This document shows positions 1 to 5,492 of a DNA stretch of 11,697 nucleotides, piece after piece (positions within the stretch are counted from its first letter, which is position 1; each line of letters begins with the position of its first letter). Origin of the DNA: Ignavibacteriaceae bacterium (GTDB lineage Bacteria > Bacteroidota > Ignavibacteria > Ignavibacteriales > Ignavibacteriaceae). The notes under the pieces are model-generated. The model saw only the letters and a list, made by a program, of their open reading frames with translations, was not told the origin of the DNA and did no database searches. Where the stretch lies: contig JANWIS010000036.1 in NCBI GenBank assembly GCA_025449775.1, forward strand, positions 1 to 11,697, read 5' to 3'. Both the position numbers and the translations under genes were made by a program.

Positions 1-269
1 TAATAAATGCTGATAAAATAAAACTAACAGGAAAACGTGAACAGCTTAAAAAATATATCTGGCATAGTATGTATCCCGGCGGTCAGAAAATAAGATCTTA
101 TGAAGAAATGAAAGCTAAGAAACCTGAGTTTGCAATTGAAGAAGCAGTAAGAGGTATGCTGCCAAAAAACAGGCTTGGTAAAAGTTTATTTCACAAGCTT
201 AAAGTATACACCGGTGAAGAGCATCCTCATCAGGCACAGAAACCGGAATTATTAAAAGTGGAGAATTAA
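1..269 (+). CDS. rplM: 50S ribosomal protein L13 (uL13), 5'-truncated
   Basis: The frame is open from position 3 to the TAA at 267-269, so the gene begins before the window; the ATG at 69 is internal. About 88 C-terminal residues are present. They match L13: an N-A-D-K-I-x-L-T-G segment at the left edge, then H-S-M-Y-P-G-G, R-G-M-L-P-K-N-R-L-G and K-L-K-V-Y-x-G-x-E-H-P-H, and an ending rich in Q, P and L. Full-length L13 is about 140-150 residues, so roughly the N-terminal 55-60 are missing. L13 is an early-assembling protein of the large ribosomal subunit. Its stop overlaps the rpsI start by one base (TAATG), the usual rplM-rpsI pairing, which suggests translational coupling. Identification is secure; only the true start is unseen. 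Confidence 0.96.
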   Translation, partial: INADKIKLTGKREQLKKYIWHSMYPGGQKIRSYEEMKAKKPEFAIEEAVRGMLPKNRLGKSLFHKLKVYTGEEHPHQAQKPELLKVEN

Positions 270-655
270 TGATAGATCGAATTTATGTTGGGAGAAGAAA
301 GACTTCTGTAGCCAGAGTAATTCTTAAAACCGGAAATGGAAATATCAGTGTAAACGGCAAAGAGTTTGAAAAAGCATTTCCATTATTAGTAAGCAGACAG
401 GATATTACAAAACCTTTTAGAGTAACTGAGACAAATAATAAATACGACGCTATTGTAACCGTAAAAGGCGGCGGCTCAACTGGTCAGGCACAAGCAATCA
501 GATTAGGAATTGCAAGAGCTTTGATTAATCTGAATCCCGATTTCAGGCCACCATTAAAGCTGGAGGGATTACTGACAAGAGATCCCAGGATGGTTGAACG
601 AAAAAAATACGGACAAGCAAAAGCAAGAAAAAGATTTCAGTTTTCTAAAAGATAA
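269..655 (+). CDS. rpsI: 30S ribosomal protein S9 (uS9)
   Basis: This 128-residue protein has the usual S9 length (about 130). It opens with Y-V-G-R-R-K-T-S-V-A-R-V, carries the central G-G-G-S-T-G-Q-A-Q-A-I-R-L-G-I-A-R-A-L block and ends in the basic tail K-A-R-K-R-F-Q-F-S-K-R. In the family this tail reaches the P-site tRNA in the small subunit, and the terminal K-R is conserved. The ATG at 269 shares a base with the rplM stop and has a GGAG Shine-Dalgarno at 260-263, five bases upstream. It is followed by a 112-nt gap before rpsB. Nothing unusual is seen in the protein. Confidence 0.98.
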   Translation: MIDRIYVGRRKTSVARVILKTGNGNISVNGKEFEKAFPLLVSRQDITKPFRVTETNNKYDAIVTVKGGGSTGQAQAIRLGIARALINLNPDFRPPLKLEGLLTRDPRMVERKKYGQAKARKRFQFSKR

Positions 656-670
656 TTTATCAACTAACAT

Positions 671-767
671 TCATACCTTCCGATTTACCTCCTGAGTTCT
701 CTTATTTTGATGAGAGGATGAAAGGTAAAGATGAAGAGGGTAGAAGAAAAAAACAGGAGAAATACTA
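671..767 (+). promoter_or_regulatory. Candidate structured leader of rpsB (SD / anti-SD switch)
   Basis: The rpsI-rpsB gap can form two competing RNA folds. In one, TACCTT (674-679) pairs with AAGGTA (722-727), enclosing CCTC (688-691) with GAGG (714-717); this leaves the rpsB Shine-Dalgarno AGGAG (755-759) free. In the other, CTCCTG (689-694) pairs with CAGGAG (754-759) and hides the Shine-Dalgarno. Autoregulation of the rpsB-tsf operon by S2 is known in Escherichia coli, so a leader element here would make sense, but this fold is hand-drawn and I do not recognise a named family. ACCTCCT (687-693) also equals the anti-SD end of 16S rRNA. The reality of the switch is unproven. Confidence 0.35.
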
Positions 768-768
768 A
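718..768 (+). CDS. Possible 16-codon leader peptide ahead of rpsB
   Basis: An ATG at 718 opens a 16-residue frame (M-K-G-K-D-E-E-G-R-R-K-K-Q-E-K-Y) whose TAA (766-768) shares its last base with the rpsB ATG, the same TAATG junction seen at rplM-rpsI. A GAGG (714-717) touches the ATG directly, which is too close for a normal ribosome binding site. The charged composition partly follows from the purine-rich Shine-Dalgarno region. The frame is open back to 649, but no ordinary start codon lies between there and 718. It could be a coupling or leader peptide, or chance; chance is the more likely reading. Confidence 0.15.
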   Translation: MKGKDEEGRRKKQEKY

Positions 769-1637
769 TGCGAACTTTGGAGTTATCTCACCTCATTGAG
801 GCTGGTGCACATTTCGGCCATCTGACACGCCGCTGGAATCCCAAGATGAAACCATTCATTTTCATGGAAAAGAACGGTATTCACATAATTGATTTAAAAA
901 AGAGCCTTGGCTTACTTAACAAAGCCTACCAGGAAATGATTGAAGCAGTTTCACTGGGCGGAATAATTCTTTTTGTAGGAACAAAAAAACAGGCAAAAGG
1001 AGTTATTGAATCTGAAGCAAAAAGATGTGGAATGAACTGGGTTAGCGAACGCTGGCTTGGAGGAATGCTCACAAATTTTTCAACGATAAGAAAAAGCGTT
1101 AAAAGATTACAGAACATCGAGAAGCAGGAAACGGATGGAACATTTGAGAAAATCACGAAGAAGGAACGGTTGTTTCTTAGTCGTGAAAGAGACAAGCTAA
1201 AAAAGATTCTTGAAGGTGTCGAATCGATGTCTAAATTGCCTGGTGCAATTTTCGTTGTTGATATAAAGAAAGAAGATATAGCTGTAAAGGAAGCAAAAAG
1301 ACTTAACATTCCTGTCTTTGCAATTGTTGATACTAATTGCGATCCGGATGAAATCAATCACGTAATTCCTGCTAATGATGATGCAGTTAAAACCATTGAG
1401 CTGATTGTCAGGTATATTTCTGATGCTGTAATCGAAGGTCAGGCAAAGTTTAAAGAGAGAAAAGCTGAGGAAGTTGCTGAAAGAGAACGAACGAGAAAAG
1501 AAGATCAGAATGAACCGGAAGCAGAAGATGAAAAGAAATTTTCTAAAAAACATTTGAAGAGAAAAGAAAAGAAAGAAGGAGAAACTTCTGAAGGATCTAC
1601 TGATTCAGGATTAACCGAAACGCCCTCAGAAAAATAA
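768..1637 (+). CDS. rpsB: 30S ribosomal protein S2 (uS2) with charged C-terminal tail
   Basis: S2 of the small ribosomal subunit, 289 residues. The start has the classic H-L-I-E-A-G-A-H-F-G-H-x-T-R-R-W-N-P-K-M (residues 8-27). F-V-G-T-K-K-Q-A lies near 69-76, W-L-G-G-M-L-T-N-F at 96-104, and V-D-T-N-C-D-P-D at 188-195. The core ends near residue 225; the last 60 or so residues are a low-complexity Lys/Glu/Arg-rich tail ending in a Ser/Thr/Glu stretch. Many S2 proteins are 230-260 long, so the tail is an extension. The ATG has an AGGAG (755-759) eight bases upstream. tsf follows after 21 nt, the classic rpsB-tsf operon. The upstream gap may hold a regulatory leader. Confidence 0.98.
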   Translation: MRTLELSHLIEAGAHFGHLTRRWNPKMKPFIFMEKNGIHIIDLKKSLGLLNKAYQEMIEAVSLGGIILFVGTKKQAKGVIESEAKRCGMNWVSERWLGGMLTNFSTIRKSVKRLQNIEKQETDGTFEKITKKERLFLSRERDKLKKILEGVESMSKLPGAIFVVDIKKEDIAVKEAKRLNIPVFAIVDTNCDPDEINHVIPANDDAVKTIELIVRYISDAVIEGQAKFKERKAEEVAERERTRKEDQNEPEAEDEKKFSKKHLKRKEKKEGETSEGSTDSGLTETPSEK

Positions 1638-1658
1638 TACGGAAAAGGAGATTTGATA

Positions 1659-2516
1659 ATGCAGATTACTGCTGCACAAGTTAATGATTTAAGACAAAAA
1701 ACCGGTGCTGGAATGATGGATTGCAAAAGAGCGCTTGAAGAAGCTAATGGCGATTTTCAGAAAGCTATTGAAATACTTAGAAAAAAAGGCGCATCGGTTG
1801 CCGCAAAAAGAGCAGAGAAATCAGCCAACGAGGGCTTAATAGTAACAAAAGTTTCTGATGATAAAAAGTTTGCTTCAATAGCAGAAATAAATTGCGAAAC
1901 AGATTTCGTTGCAAAGAGTGAAGACTTTGTTAACCTTGCAAAGTTTGTGATTGAAAAAGTTTACACAAGTAAACCCAAAAGTGTTGATGAATTATTAAAA
2001 GTGAATTCAGATTTAAATGATAAGCTGAACGAAGTTTTAGGAAAAGTTGGAGAAAAAATAGAGATATCACGTTTTGATAATCTCAAATCCGAACACGGAC
2101 TGCTAGTTGATTATGTTCATATGGGTTCGAAGCTTGGAGTGCTTGTTAAGTTTGAAAATGTTAAAGACGGAGTTGATGAATTGAATCTGATTGGTAAAGA
2201 CATTGCAATGCAGGTTGCCGCAATGAATCCCATCAGCATAAATAGGGAAGATGTTCCTAAGGCTACTGTTGATAAGGAAATTGAAATTTATAAAGAGCTT
2301 GCAAAAAAAGAAGGTAAACCGGAACAGATACTTGAAAAGATTGCACTCGGACGATTGAATAAATTTTACCAGGAAAATGTTCTTCTTGAACAGGCATTCA
2401 TAAAAGATAATTCAAAAACGGTTGGTGATCTGATCAAAGAATTTAATGCAAAATACTCTTCCAAAGCCGAAGTAACAAAGTTCGATCGTTTTCACCTCGG
2501 GGACGAGAAAAAATAA
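1659..2516 (+). CDS. tsf: Translation elongation factor Ts (EF-Ts)
   Basis: EF-Ts exchanges GDP for GTP on EF-Tu. The 285-residue product fits the family length (about 280-300). It starts with a UBA-like segment carrying L-R-x-K-T-G-A-G-M-M-D-C-K-R-A-L (11-26), followed by the T-D-F-V-A motif (81-85) used to contact the EF-Tu G domain, then the paired dimerisation-type core, including H-M-G-S-K-L-G-V-L-V and the D-I-A-M-Q-V-A-A-M-N-P region. An upstream in-frame TTG at 1653 is only two bases from the Shine-Dalgarno AGGAG (1646-1650), whereas the ATG at 1659 is eight bases away and matches the family N-terminus, so 1659 is chosen. A strong terminator follows at once. Confidence 0.98.
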   Translation: MQITAAQVNDLRQKTGAGMMDCKRALEEANGDFQKAIEILRKKGASVAAKRAEKSANEGLIVTKVSDDKKFASIAEINCETDFVAKSEDFVNLAKFVIEKVYTSKPKSVDELLKVNSDLNDKLNEVLGKVGEKIEISRFDNLKSEHGLLVDYVHMGSKLGVLVKFENVKDGVDELNLIGKDIAMQVAAMNPISINREDVPKATVDKEIEIYKELAKKEGKPEQILEKIALGRLNKFYQENVLLEQAFIKDNSKTVGDLIKEFNAKYSSKAEVTKFDRFHLGDEKK

Positions 2517-2527
2517 TTTCGAATTGT

Positions 2528-2556
2528 AAGGTCTTAATATTATTAAGACCTTTTTT
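2528..2556 (+). terminator. Rho-independent terminator after tsf
   Basis: A perfect 11-bp stem (AAGGTCTTAAT at 2528-2538 with its complement at 2542-2552) closes a 3-nt loop and runs into six T (2551-2556). It starts 11 nt after the tsf stop. Only 31 nt separate the T-run from the pyrH start, and no good promoter was seen there, so it probably attenuates rather than fully ends transcription. Confidence 0.85.
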
Positions 2557-2587
2557 ATATTTAACTGTAAAAATTTTTCAGGATGAA

Positions 2588-3316
2588 ATGAGTTTAAAAT
2601 TCAAAAGAGTAATTCTAAAACTAAGCGGTGAATCACTTATGGGTTCACAGGAATTTGGAATTGATAATAACATCCTGGAATTTTTTGCCGCTGAAATTCA
2701 AAAAGTATACAATACAGGCGTTGAGCTAGGAATAGTAATCGGTGGAGGAAATATTTATCGTGGGTTGAGTGCAAGGTCTCAGGGTATTGACCGGGCAACA
2801 GGTGATCAGATGGGTATGCTGGCTACAGTTATCAATGCACTTGCTTTACAAAATGCCATTGAAAAAAGAGAAATTCCTACCCGGTTAATGACTGCTATTA
2901 ATATGGAAGCGATTGCCGAACCGTACATTCGCAGAAGAGCGATAAGACATCTTGAAAAGAAAAGAATAGTAATTTTTGGTGCCGGAACCGGTCATGCTTT
3001 TTTTAGTACTGATACGGCTGCTTCATTACGTGCCGTGGAAATAAATGCTGATGTGATTGTAAAAGGAACCAGAGTCGATGGTGTTTTTGACAGCGATCCG
3101 GAAAAAAATCCAAAGGCAGTTAAATTCGATAACATTTCTTATCTCGATATTTTAAAGAAAAACCTGCGTATAATGGATTTAACAGCTGTAAGTCTTTGCC
3201 AGGAAAATAATCTTCCGATGATTGTATTTAATATGGATGTTCCGGATAATTTTTTAAAGTTGGTTAATGGAAACGAGGTTGGCACTCTCATTAATAATGG
3301 GGAAAAACTTTCTTAA
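2588..3316 (+). CDS. pyrH: Uridylate (UMP) kinase
   Basis: PyrH phosphorylates UMP to UDP in pyrimidine nucleotide synthesis; bacterial forms are hexameric amino-acid-kinase-fold enzymes regulated by UTP and GTP. The 242-residue product has K-L-S-G-E-S-L (11-17), the V-I-G-G-G-N-I-Y-R-G loop (50-59), M-G-M-L-A-T-V-I-N-A-L-A (76-87), G-A-G-T-G-H-A-F-F-S-T-D-T-A-A (131-145) and D-G-V-F-D-S-D-P (164-171). The usual N-P-F-F / S-P-F-F stretch reads H-A-F-F here, a mild variant. An AGGA (2580-2583) lies four bases before the ATG. The ATG at 2583 reaches a stop after two codons and is not the start. The gene sits in the widespread tsf-pyrH-frr order, 29 nt before frr. Confidence 0.98.
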   Translation: MSLKFKRVILKLSGESLMGSQEFGIDNNILEFFAAEIQKVYNTGVELGIVIGGGNIYRGLSARSQGIDRATGDQMGMLATVINALALQNAIEKREIPTRLMTAINMEAIAEPYIRRRAIRHLEKKRIVIFGAGTGHAFFSTDTAASLRAVEINADVIVKGTRVDGVFDSDPEKNPKAVKFDNISYLDILKKNLRIMDLTAVSLCQENNLPMIVFNMDVPDNFLKLVNGNEVGTLINNGEKLS

Positions 3317-3345
3317 GAATCTTAATAATAAACTGAGGTAATTTT

Positions 3346-3900
3346 ATGCATCAATTAATTAAAGATTCCAAAAGCAGGATGGATAAAACTATTGAGACAT
3401 TAAGAAACGAACTGGCAAATGTAAGATCCGGTAAAGCAACCACAGTACTTCTGGATAGTATAAAAGTGGATTATTATGGAAACATGGTACCACTGAAACA
3501 AGTTGGCAATATTTCGGTTCTCGATGCACATACTCTTTCAGTTACACCATGGGAAAAGCAAATGGTCCAGATAATTGATAAAGCTATTCTTGAGGCAAAC
3601 CTCGGATTAAATCCTATCAGCGACGGAACAAATCTTAAAATCCCGATTCCAGCATTGAATGAAGAGCGAAGGAAGGAACTTGTAAAACTCGTGAAGAAAT
3701 TTGGTGAAGATTCTAAAGTGGCAATTAGAAATATCAGGCGTGATACAAATGACCATCTTAAGAGGGAACTAAAAGAAAAGAAAATGTCTGAAGATCAACT
3801 ACGCGATGCAGAAGGCGAAGTTCAGAAATTAACGGATGAACATATTAAGCTGATTGATGATACACTCAAGCACAAAGAAAAAGAAATAATGGAAGTTTAA
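3346..3900 (+). CDS. frr: Ribosome recycling factor
   Basis: RRF splits post-termination ribosomes together with EF-G. At 184 residues it is the standard length (about 185). Conserved features include R-M-D-K-T-I-E-T-L-R-N-E-L near residue 11, the R-S-G-K-A region followed by L-L-D-S-I-K-V-D-Y-Y-G, and the C-terminal helix pattern with R-N-I-R-R-D-x-N-D. The fold is a three-helix bundle with a small beta domain (family knowledge). The ATG has a GAGG (3335-3338) seven bases upstream. It shares a transcript with pyrH, judging from the 29-nt gap, and a strong terminator lies 24 nt after its stop, closing the translation block. Confidence 0.98.
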   Translation: MHQLIKDSKSRMDKTIETLRNELANVRSGKATTVLLDSIKVDYYGNMVPLKQVGNISVLDAHTLSVTPWEKQMVQIIDKAILEANLGLNPISDGTNLKIPIPALNEERRKELVKLVKKFGEDSKVAIRNIRRDTNDHLKRELKEKKMSEDQLRDAEGEVQKLTDEHIKLIDDTLKHKEKEIMEV

Positions 3901-3924
3901 CTTATTTGCAAAAAGTTTTTTATC

Positions 3925-3954
3925 AGCCTCGAAAATAATTCGGGGCTTTTTTTT
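3925..3954 (+). terminator. Rho-independent terminator after frr
   Basis: AGCCTCGAA (3925-3933) pairs with TTCGGGGCT (3939-3947), nine pairs with one G-U, around a 5-nt loop, followed by eight T (3947-3954). It separates the translation block from the envelope genes downstream. Confidence 0.92.
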
Positions 3955-4080
3955 GTGAGACTATCAATACAGAATGACTAATAGAATAAAAGCTTTTGAA
4001 CAACACTTTATTAATTTTCATTCAATGGAGATTTTCATTGCATTAATATTCCACTAAAAATTAGTCTATTTTTAATTAAA

Positions 4081-4102
4081 TTTTGATTCAATTGAATCAA
4101 AA
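4081..4102. repeat. Perfect 22-bp palindrome at the YkuD gene start
   Basis: The arm TTTTGATTCAA (4081-4091) is followed directly by its exact reverse complement TTGAATCAAAA (4092-4102). The TTG at 4083, the farthest-upstream start of the next gene, lies inside it. It could be an operator for a dimeric repressor or, in RNA, a hairpin hiding the start. It does not lead into a T-run on the + strand, so it is not a + strand terminator. The 180 nt before it hold the frr terminator and otherwise AT-rich sequence with ATTTTCATT twice (4014-4022, 4031-4039) but no convincing promoter. Confidence 0.7.
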
Positions 4103-4826
4103 AAAAGTTTTAAAGAGACGGAAACCCGGTGTGAAAATTTTTGAGAAGTTAAAAGAATTCCAAATTGGTCCTATCAAAATAGGAGATTATACAACCAAAG
4201 GTGTTGCAAGGAATATTATTTATCTTACTTTAGCAATGATTTTATTCTTTTTTGGTGTTCTGGTTTATGGCATTGTACTTCATCTGCGAGATGTACCTCT
4301 ATCCGAAGCAATGCAGGTGAACGGTTTCTCTAAAATTGAAAATCCCGGAATAATTGTTGACAGACAGAATTATACTTTGGGTTTGTATGAAAATGGAATA
4401 TTGGTTAAAAATTACAGAGTCAGCTTCGGAAAATCTGTCCGGACACCTAAATCCCGTGCAGATGATCTTGCAACTCCGGTTGGTGTTTATAGAATATGTA
4501 AAGTTCAGACCAAGCATAAATATTATAAGTTCTTCCAGATCAATTATCCGAATCTTGATGATGGAACGAATGCACTTAGAAAAGGATTGATTTCTCAGAA
4601 AGAATTCAACGAAATAAAATTCCAGTATTATTATGAAGGCTGCACAAAATTTAACAACGTACTCGGTGGAAATATTGGAATACATGGAATTGGTGAGTAC
4701 AATTATATATTTAAGAATCTGCCGTTTGTTTTTAACTGGACTGATGGATCAATCGCCTTGAGTAATGAAAACATAGATGAACTCTATTCAGTAATTAAAG
4801 AAGGAACTGAAATTGTTATCAAATAA
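4083..4826 (+). CDS. Membrane-anchored YkuD / L,D-transpeptidase-like protein with Ser at the catalytic Cys position
   Basis: A 247-residue protein: a basic cytoplasmic N-terminus (1-43), one membrane helix (about 44-67), then a periplasmic YkuD-like domain (about 88-247). The domain has I-V-D-R-Q-N-Y-T-L-G-L-Y (91-102), T-P-V-G-V-Y-R-I (131-138), G-I-H-G (199-202, His201) and T-D-G-S-I-A-L-S-N (220-228). In active L,D-transpeptidases, which cross-link or modify peptidoglycan peptides, the last motif reads G-C; here it is Gly222-Ser223 (TCA, 4749-4751). It may be a pseudoenzyme, a regulator, or a serine-dependent variant. The start is uncertain: TTG 4083 has no Shine-Dalgarno and sits in a palindrome; GTG 4131, behind a weak purine stretch, would give 231 residues. 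The next gene overlaps its end by 14 nt. Confidence 0.85.
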   Translation: MIQLNQKKVLKRRKPGVKIFEKLKEFQIGPIKIGDYTTKGVARNIIYLTLAMILFFFGVLVYGIVLHLRDVPLSEAMQVNGFSKIENPGIIVDRQNYTLGLYENGILVKNYRVSFGKSVRTPKSRADDLATPVGVYRICKVQTKHKYYKFFQINYPNLDDGTNALRKGLISQKEFNEIKFQYYYEGCTKFNNVLGGNIGIHGIGEYNYIFKNLPFVFNWTDGSIALSNENIDELYSVIKEGTEIVIK

Positions 4827-5418
4827 AATTTTCTGCTGTTTGATCATCCTTGCATTGAGCATTGCATTCACAGGATGTAAAAAATCAAATGAACCACCAC
4901 CTCATAATCTTTTTGAAAATGATCAGCTTGTTCTTAAAACTGCTAAAGACCTGATTGGTGAAAACATTTCTTTTTCAAGCTCAGGTTTTTTTGATTCTGA
5001 TTCCGTAAAATCTATTGTTGCAGGAGCAGAGGTTTCTGAAAAGAACGAATGGGGAATCCGGTTTTATCTTATAAGCTGGATAGAAGGAGAGTTCCAGGTT
5101 AAATATGATACCGGGCTTCTCGAAGGTTCATTTGTTCAGTGCATGGTTGATAAAATAAAATTCTCCGATCCCGGTTCTGAGCTTATATACTATAATTCGA
5201 GAAGTTATTTTTTAGGCACTGGCGGAGGAGATGTCTATTCACATATAATTAATCTCAAAAATCAGAAAGTATATAGTGCCCATCTATCGGTTGCATCTGA
5301 AAGAAGTATTTCGCTTGAACTTTCTGATAACATAGATAAACCATTGATAAAAAATTTCTTTATCAGTTATTTCCGGAGAGATTATCCAAATCTCAGGCTT
5401 GTAGAAAAATCAATTTGA
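4813..5418 (+). CDS. Predicted lipoprotein of unknown function
   Basis: I do not recognise the family. The 201-residue product has a short N-terminus, a hydrophobic stretch and a lipobox-like A-F-T-G-C with Cys22, followed by K-K-S-N-E-P-P-P, a typical linker of an exported lipoprotein. The remainder (about 30-201) looks like a beta-rich domain with alternating aromatic and polar residues, a G-T-G-G-G-D turn and no obvious catalytic motif. The TTG at 4813 has AAGGA (4801-4805) seven bases upstream, a better ribosome site than that of the gene before it, and no alternative start would keep the signal peptide. It overlaps the YkuD-like gene by 14 nt, so the two are probably translated together and may act together in the envelope; that link is inference. 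Confidence 0.75.
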   Translation: MLSNKIFCCLIILALSIAFTGCKKSNEPPPHNLFENDQLVLKTAKDLIGENISFSSSGFFDSDSVKSIVAGAEVSEKNEWGIRFYLISWIEGEFQVKYDTGLLEGSFVQCMVDKIKFSDPGSELIYYNSRSYFLGTGGGDVYSHIINLKNQKVYSAHLSVASERSISLELSDNIDKPLIKNFFISYFRRDYPNLRLVEKSI

Positions 5419-5427
5419 TACCGAGCT

Positions 5428-5456
5428 TTGACAATTAAAAATTTATTTCCTCTGAT
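5428..5456 (+). promoter_or_regulatory. Candidate sigma-70-type promoter for the Omp85 gene
   Basis: A perfect -35 box TTGACA (5428-5433) is followed after 17 nt by TCTGAT (5451-5456), four of six matches to TATAAT. It lies in the 74-nt gap before the outer-membrane gene. The -10 is mediocre, so this is tentative. Confidence 0.35.
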
Positions 5457-5492
5457 GTGTGCAATTGAATTATGAAATAAAGCTGCTACTAA

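Noticed and set aside
926..1357. 143-codon - strand open frame inside rpsB
   Set aside because: It is a Ser/Phe-rich antisense shadow of a certain gene with no family features.
1653..1658. TTG at 1653 as the tsf start
   Set aside because: It is two bases from the Shine-Dalgarno; ATG 1659 has eight-base spacing and fits the EF-Ts N-terminus.
4014..4049. ATTTTCATT repeated twice and a TAATAT -10-like box before the YkuD gene
   Set aside because: Both are short and AT-rich, with a poor -35; they cannot be told from background.
4354..4590. 78-codon + strand frame inside the YkuD-like gene
   Set aside because: It overlaps conserved YkuD-domain coding in another frame and has no ribosome site or motif.
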